Positions 42,156 through 43,862 of a DNA stretch of 43,862 nt are shown one piece after another. The DNA is from Prolixibacteraceae bacterium (GTDB taxonomy: Bacteria > Bacteroidota > Bacteroidia > Bacteroidales > Prolixibacteraceae). The notes beneath the pieces were generated by a model, which was not told where the DNA came from, searched no databases, and saw only the letters and a list, made by a program, of their open reading frames with translations. Both the position numbers and the translations under genes were made by a program. Numbering within the stretch: the stretch's first letter is position 1; every line of letters starts with the position of its first letter. The stretch is taken from positions 1-43,862 of the forward strand of contig JANXYV010000171.1 of the NCBI GenBank assembly GCA_025355875.1. The letters are read 5' to 3'.

Positions 42156-42388
42156 GTTTTAACCTTTTCCTTGAGTTCCTCGTGAGGGATTACCCGACCA
42201 GCATCGCTATCTCGTTTTGCCTGATCAATCATGTCATGGAATTCGTTCAATGACATAGGTTTTAGATCCTTTTCGTGAATGGCTTTCTTCTCTTGTCTGA
42301 TCAATGATTCAAGCTTAGCAATCAGGCTTTCGTCACTAATACGAAGGAATTCCTCTATTAAAATCAGTTTTCTTGCTTGAATGTTCAT
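42146..42388 (-). CDS. Antitoxin of the RelE/ParE-type pair
   Basis: 80 residues from the ATG at 42388 (MNIQARKLILIEEFLRISDE); an in-frame upstream start at 42424 lacks support. The N-terminal half is a helical pair typical of small antitoxins that precede ParE-like toxins in Bacteroidota, and the C-terminal half (LNEFHDMIDQAKRDSDAGRVIPHEELKEKVKTW) resembles the toxin-wrapping tail. No classical ribbon-helix-helix motif is evident. It overlaps the toxin gene by ten bases, so the two are co-translated. Confidence 0.8.
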   Translation of the reverse strand: MNIQARKLILIEEFLRISDESLIAKLESLIRQEKKAIHEKDLKPMSLNEFHDMIDQAKRDSDAGRVIPHEELKEKVKTWK

Positions 42389-42499
42389 GTCTTTTATTCT
42401 TTCAACAAATATAAAGATTTTCAATCTTCTTTATTCATATAGGTGGAATTTCGATTAAAGTGCAATGCAGATGCAAAACCAATGACCCCTTCCCGATAT
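42389..42499. other. Spacer upstream of the antitoxin gene
   Basis: About 110 bases with no gene I can support. A short minus-strand frame covering 42421-42639 overlaps the remnant below in another phase and has mixed composition; I do not accept it as a gene. Confidence 0.4.
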
Positions 42500-42847
42500 T
42501 CATCGTGGCAAGCAGTTGCCGTTATCGCACAAACAAGTGGCAAATCGGGGTAACCTAATGAGTTTTTTTGAGTTTCCTTTTTTGAGAAACTTGAGTAATG
42601 TTTCCTTCTTGATACTTTGAGTTGGGAAATATTCCCCATACCATTTACGTAGCTCCTCCAACTTATCTTCTAATGTTAAGTTTGTTTTATTCAGTTTATT
42701 ACCTAGATGTCTCAGATCAGCTTCAATACATTTTCTTCCTACTTCTGTATTTGCCCATTTTGCTCTTTTCTTATCAATAGTATTTCTTTTATAACTGCTT
42801 GTCTGCTTCGCACAAGCAAACTGCCTAACTAATTGATAATATGATAT
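42500..42847 (-). pseudogene. Startless open frame after the GIY-YIG gene
   Basis: A minus-strand frame is open for about 115 codons up to TGA at 42502-42500. It has no ATG and begins right after in-frame stops inside the 3' end of the GIY-YIG gene. The composition is that of a real, basic helical protein (KKRAKWANTEVGRK, LEDKLEELRKWYGEYFP, IKKETLLKFLKKG). It is in a different phase from the GIY-YIG gene, so a frameshift near 42830-42850 would join them. It may be the lost C-terminal part of that protein, or a remnant of another gene. I do not recognise it. Confidence 0.45.
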
Positions 42848-43440
42848 TTACTAAAATGAATTGTATAATTGCCAACTTTCACAATATCAGTACTATATGC
42901 ATAAACAACTTGTTTAAAGCAGATAAGCAGTCTTTTATATTCTTTTCCTTGGTCTGTTTTCATCCATTCTTCATAAAGCATATTTTGCTCTTCAATAGAT
43001 TTTAAATCCATACCTAGAGTGTCTTCCCTTACACCTTTAATATTGATTTCAGGATCGAAGTCATATATATACCTTGCTTCAAGTTCTTTGCAAAGTTCAC
43101 GTGGACAGAATTCGAGTACATAAAAAGAAAAATTATCGATACCATACTTGTGGTAAAGCAGTTGAAACATCCAATTAATATGTCGATTCTGTTCCAAAGC
43201 TTTAATGTGTTCCAGATACCTTCTTTCTATACCTTCCGTGGCACTTCCAATATAGATCATATCATTAATCTTTGAGTGGAAAACATATATTCCGGTTTCT
43301 ATTTCTGGATTTGAAAGTAAAGCATGTTCGTTCCACTTTATTAATTGTTCACTAACGGAATTCATTTTGAATTCAGCCTGTTGTCTAAACTTATTTTTTC
43401 TTGGTTGCAAATAACTTAACCACGAGTAATCAATGGACAT
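42829..43440 (-). CDS. GIY-YIG endonuclease-domain protein
   Basis: 203 residues. The GIY-YIG fold spans about 48-125: TGIYVFHSK with GIY at 50-52, MIYIGSA at 61-67, arginines 73-74 in ERRYLEH, HINWMFQLLYHKYG, and Glu121 in ELEARYIYDFDP as the metal-binding acid. The domain cuts DNA in homing endonucleases, UvrC and various mobile-element proteins. The N-terminal 45 residues and the C-terminal 75 are unassigned. The stop may be premature because an open frame continues in another phase. Codon and base use is AT-rich, unlike the purM-prfA-pyrF block. Confidence 0.75.
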   Translation of the reverse strand: MSIDYSWLSYLQPRKNKFRQQAEFKMNSVSEQLIKWNEHALLSNPEIETGIYVFHSKINDMIYIGSATEGIERRYLEHIKALEQNRHINWMFQLLYHKYGIDNFSFYVLEFCPRELCKELEARYIYDFDPEINIKGVREDTLGMDLKSIEEQNMLYEEWMKTDQGKEYKRLLICFKQVVYAYSTDIVKVGNYTIHFSKYHIIN

Positions 43441-43616
43441 GATTGTTTTAGAATTAGATTAATTATTGCTTTCCTAGTCTTACAAATTACCGTATTAAAT
43501 TAAATCTCATTCCAGAACTTCGCCAATAAACTTTAGATAAAGAGATGCATTTAAATTTAATTTTATGTCAATAAAGTTCCGAAATCCGGCGGCTAGCTTC
43601 GGTGATAGAGTTTGAT
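43441..43616. other. AT-rich intergenic region
   Basis: No gene or clear regulatory site seen between the GIY-YIG gene and the remnant near the right edge. Confidence 0.4.
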
Positions 43617-43742
43617 CTATTCATTATTAATCCTTTCTGACAGTGCATCATGTACTACCTTACTATTTTCAAATACAAACTCTCTTTGTCTCTTTGAAGT
43701 CATTCTTACATGAACAGCAGAATTACAAATTGATAAAATGCC
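43617..43742 (-). pseudogene. C-terminal remnant cut by the miniature element
   Basis: A minus-strand frame ending at 43617 gives about 40 residues outside the inverted-repeat element (ILSICNSAVHVRMTSKRQREFVFENSKVVHDALSERINNE). Its upstream part runs into the element, whose DNA would supply the rest of the frame. It may be the tail of a gene interrupted by insertion. I do not recognise it, and it could be chance. Confidence 0.3.
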
Positions 43743-43743
43743 C

Positions 43744-43861
43744 CTAGGAGCCTGTCGGACTTTGACCTTTTTAGACGTTTTTATTCGCCCTCCTACCTGA
43801 GAACAAATTGAAATATGCAATTCTCAGGGGCTTTAAAGGTTATAGTCCGACAGGCTCCTAG
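43744..43861. mobile_element. 118-bp miniature inverted-repeat transposable element (MITE)
   Basis: CTAGGAGCCTGTCGGACT at 43744-43761 and its exact reverse complement at 43844-43861 flank the element; with three mismatches the repeat extends to about 27 bp. The outermost four bases, CTAG, could be a target-site duplication or part of the repeat, as the word is palindromic. The interior is too short for a transposase and contains a smaller hairpin (CCTGAGAA ... TTCTCAGG). It is probably mobilised by a full insertion sequence with the same ends elsewhere in the genome. The window ends one base after it. Confidence 0.7.
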
Positions 43862-43862
43862 T

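Noticed and set aside
42421-42639. 72-residue minus-strand frame with an ATG
   Set aside because: It overlaps the more protein-like startless frame at 42500-42847 in another phase, and I recognise no family; neither is certain.
1-43862. CRISPR array, tRNA or rRNA genes, replication origin
   Set aside because: No regularly spaced direct repeats, no cloverleaf or rRNA words, and no origin-like box clusters were noticed on reading through.

Overview
The window looks like a chromosomal segment of a marine or anaerobic Bacteroidota, probably the order Marinilabiliales (Prolixibacteraceae-like). That placement is inferred from several things: Bacteroidota-type promoters (TTG, about 19 bp, TAnnTTTG), type IX secretion (T9SS) C-terminal sorting domains on three secreted enzymes, a UpxY/NusG-like antiterminator, the gene order purM-prfA-pyrF, and many secreted glycoside hydrolases. 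No rRNA, tRNA or CRISPR array was recognised.

Layout. 1-4.9 kb (+): the tail of an unknown gene, uvrA, and a TGS-domain nucleoside kinase. 5.1-9.8 kb: an orphan UpxY-type antiterminator, then two superoxide dismutases of different metal type (Mn-like and Fe-like) flanking a minus-strand fusion of an Lgt-family membrane domain to an outer-membrane-barrel-like domain, then a small winged-helix-like protein. 9.8-15.8 kb (-): a xylose catabolic locus, transcribed xylR (GntR-type), xylB, xylA, xylE-like transporter. A 17-bp motif repeats just downstream of both the xylR and xylB promoters and is a candidate XylR operator. 15.9-20.6 kb (+): two GH16 glucanase genes and a GH29 fucosidase. The second GH16 arose by a tandem duplication that also copied the 5' end and promoter region of xylR. 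20.7-22.5 kb (-): a clan GH-A hydrolase with a T9SS tail. 22.7-24.1 kb (+): a GntP permease.

24.1-26.2 kb (-) is a small accessory patch: a nitroreductase, an AT-rich HhH-GPD glycosylase-like gene, a toxin (DUF5615) cut to 39 residues, and its DUF433 partner. 26.3-38.3 kb (-) is an eight-gene polysaccharide cluster: SGNH acetylesterase, PIG-L deacetylase-like protein, alpha/beta hydrolase, parallel beta-helix lipoprotein, GH26 with T9SS tail, GH2 lipoprotein, second GH26, GH92. The gene content points to acetylated mannan (beta-mannanases, alpha-mannosidase, esterases). No SusC/SusD pair lies in the window, so import must be served from elsewhere or T9SS supplies surface activity.

38.5-41.8 kb (-) holds the housekeeping genes purM-prfA-pyrF, preceded by a RelE/ParE-type toxin-antitoxin pair. 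42.4-43.9 kb is decayed accessory DNA: a GIY-YIG protein, a startless reading frame and a 118-bp miniature inverted-repeat element at the window edge.

The most notable points are: (1) the Lgt/barrel fusion with an internal signal-peptide-like segment; (2) the tandem duplication, with an 11-A tract in the intact GH16 copy where a slip in either direction ends the protein at once and removes the carbohydrate-binding and secretion domains; (3) the XylR operator set; (4) the broken toxin next to a glycosylase-like gene. All functional calls come from reading motifs by eye; no database search was run.
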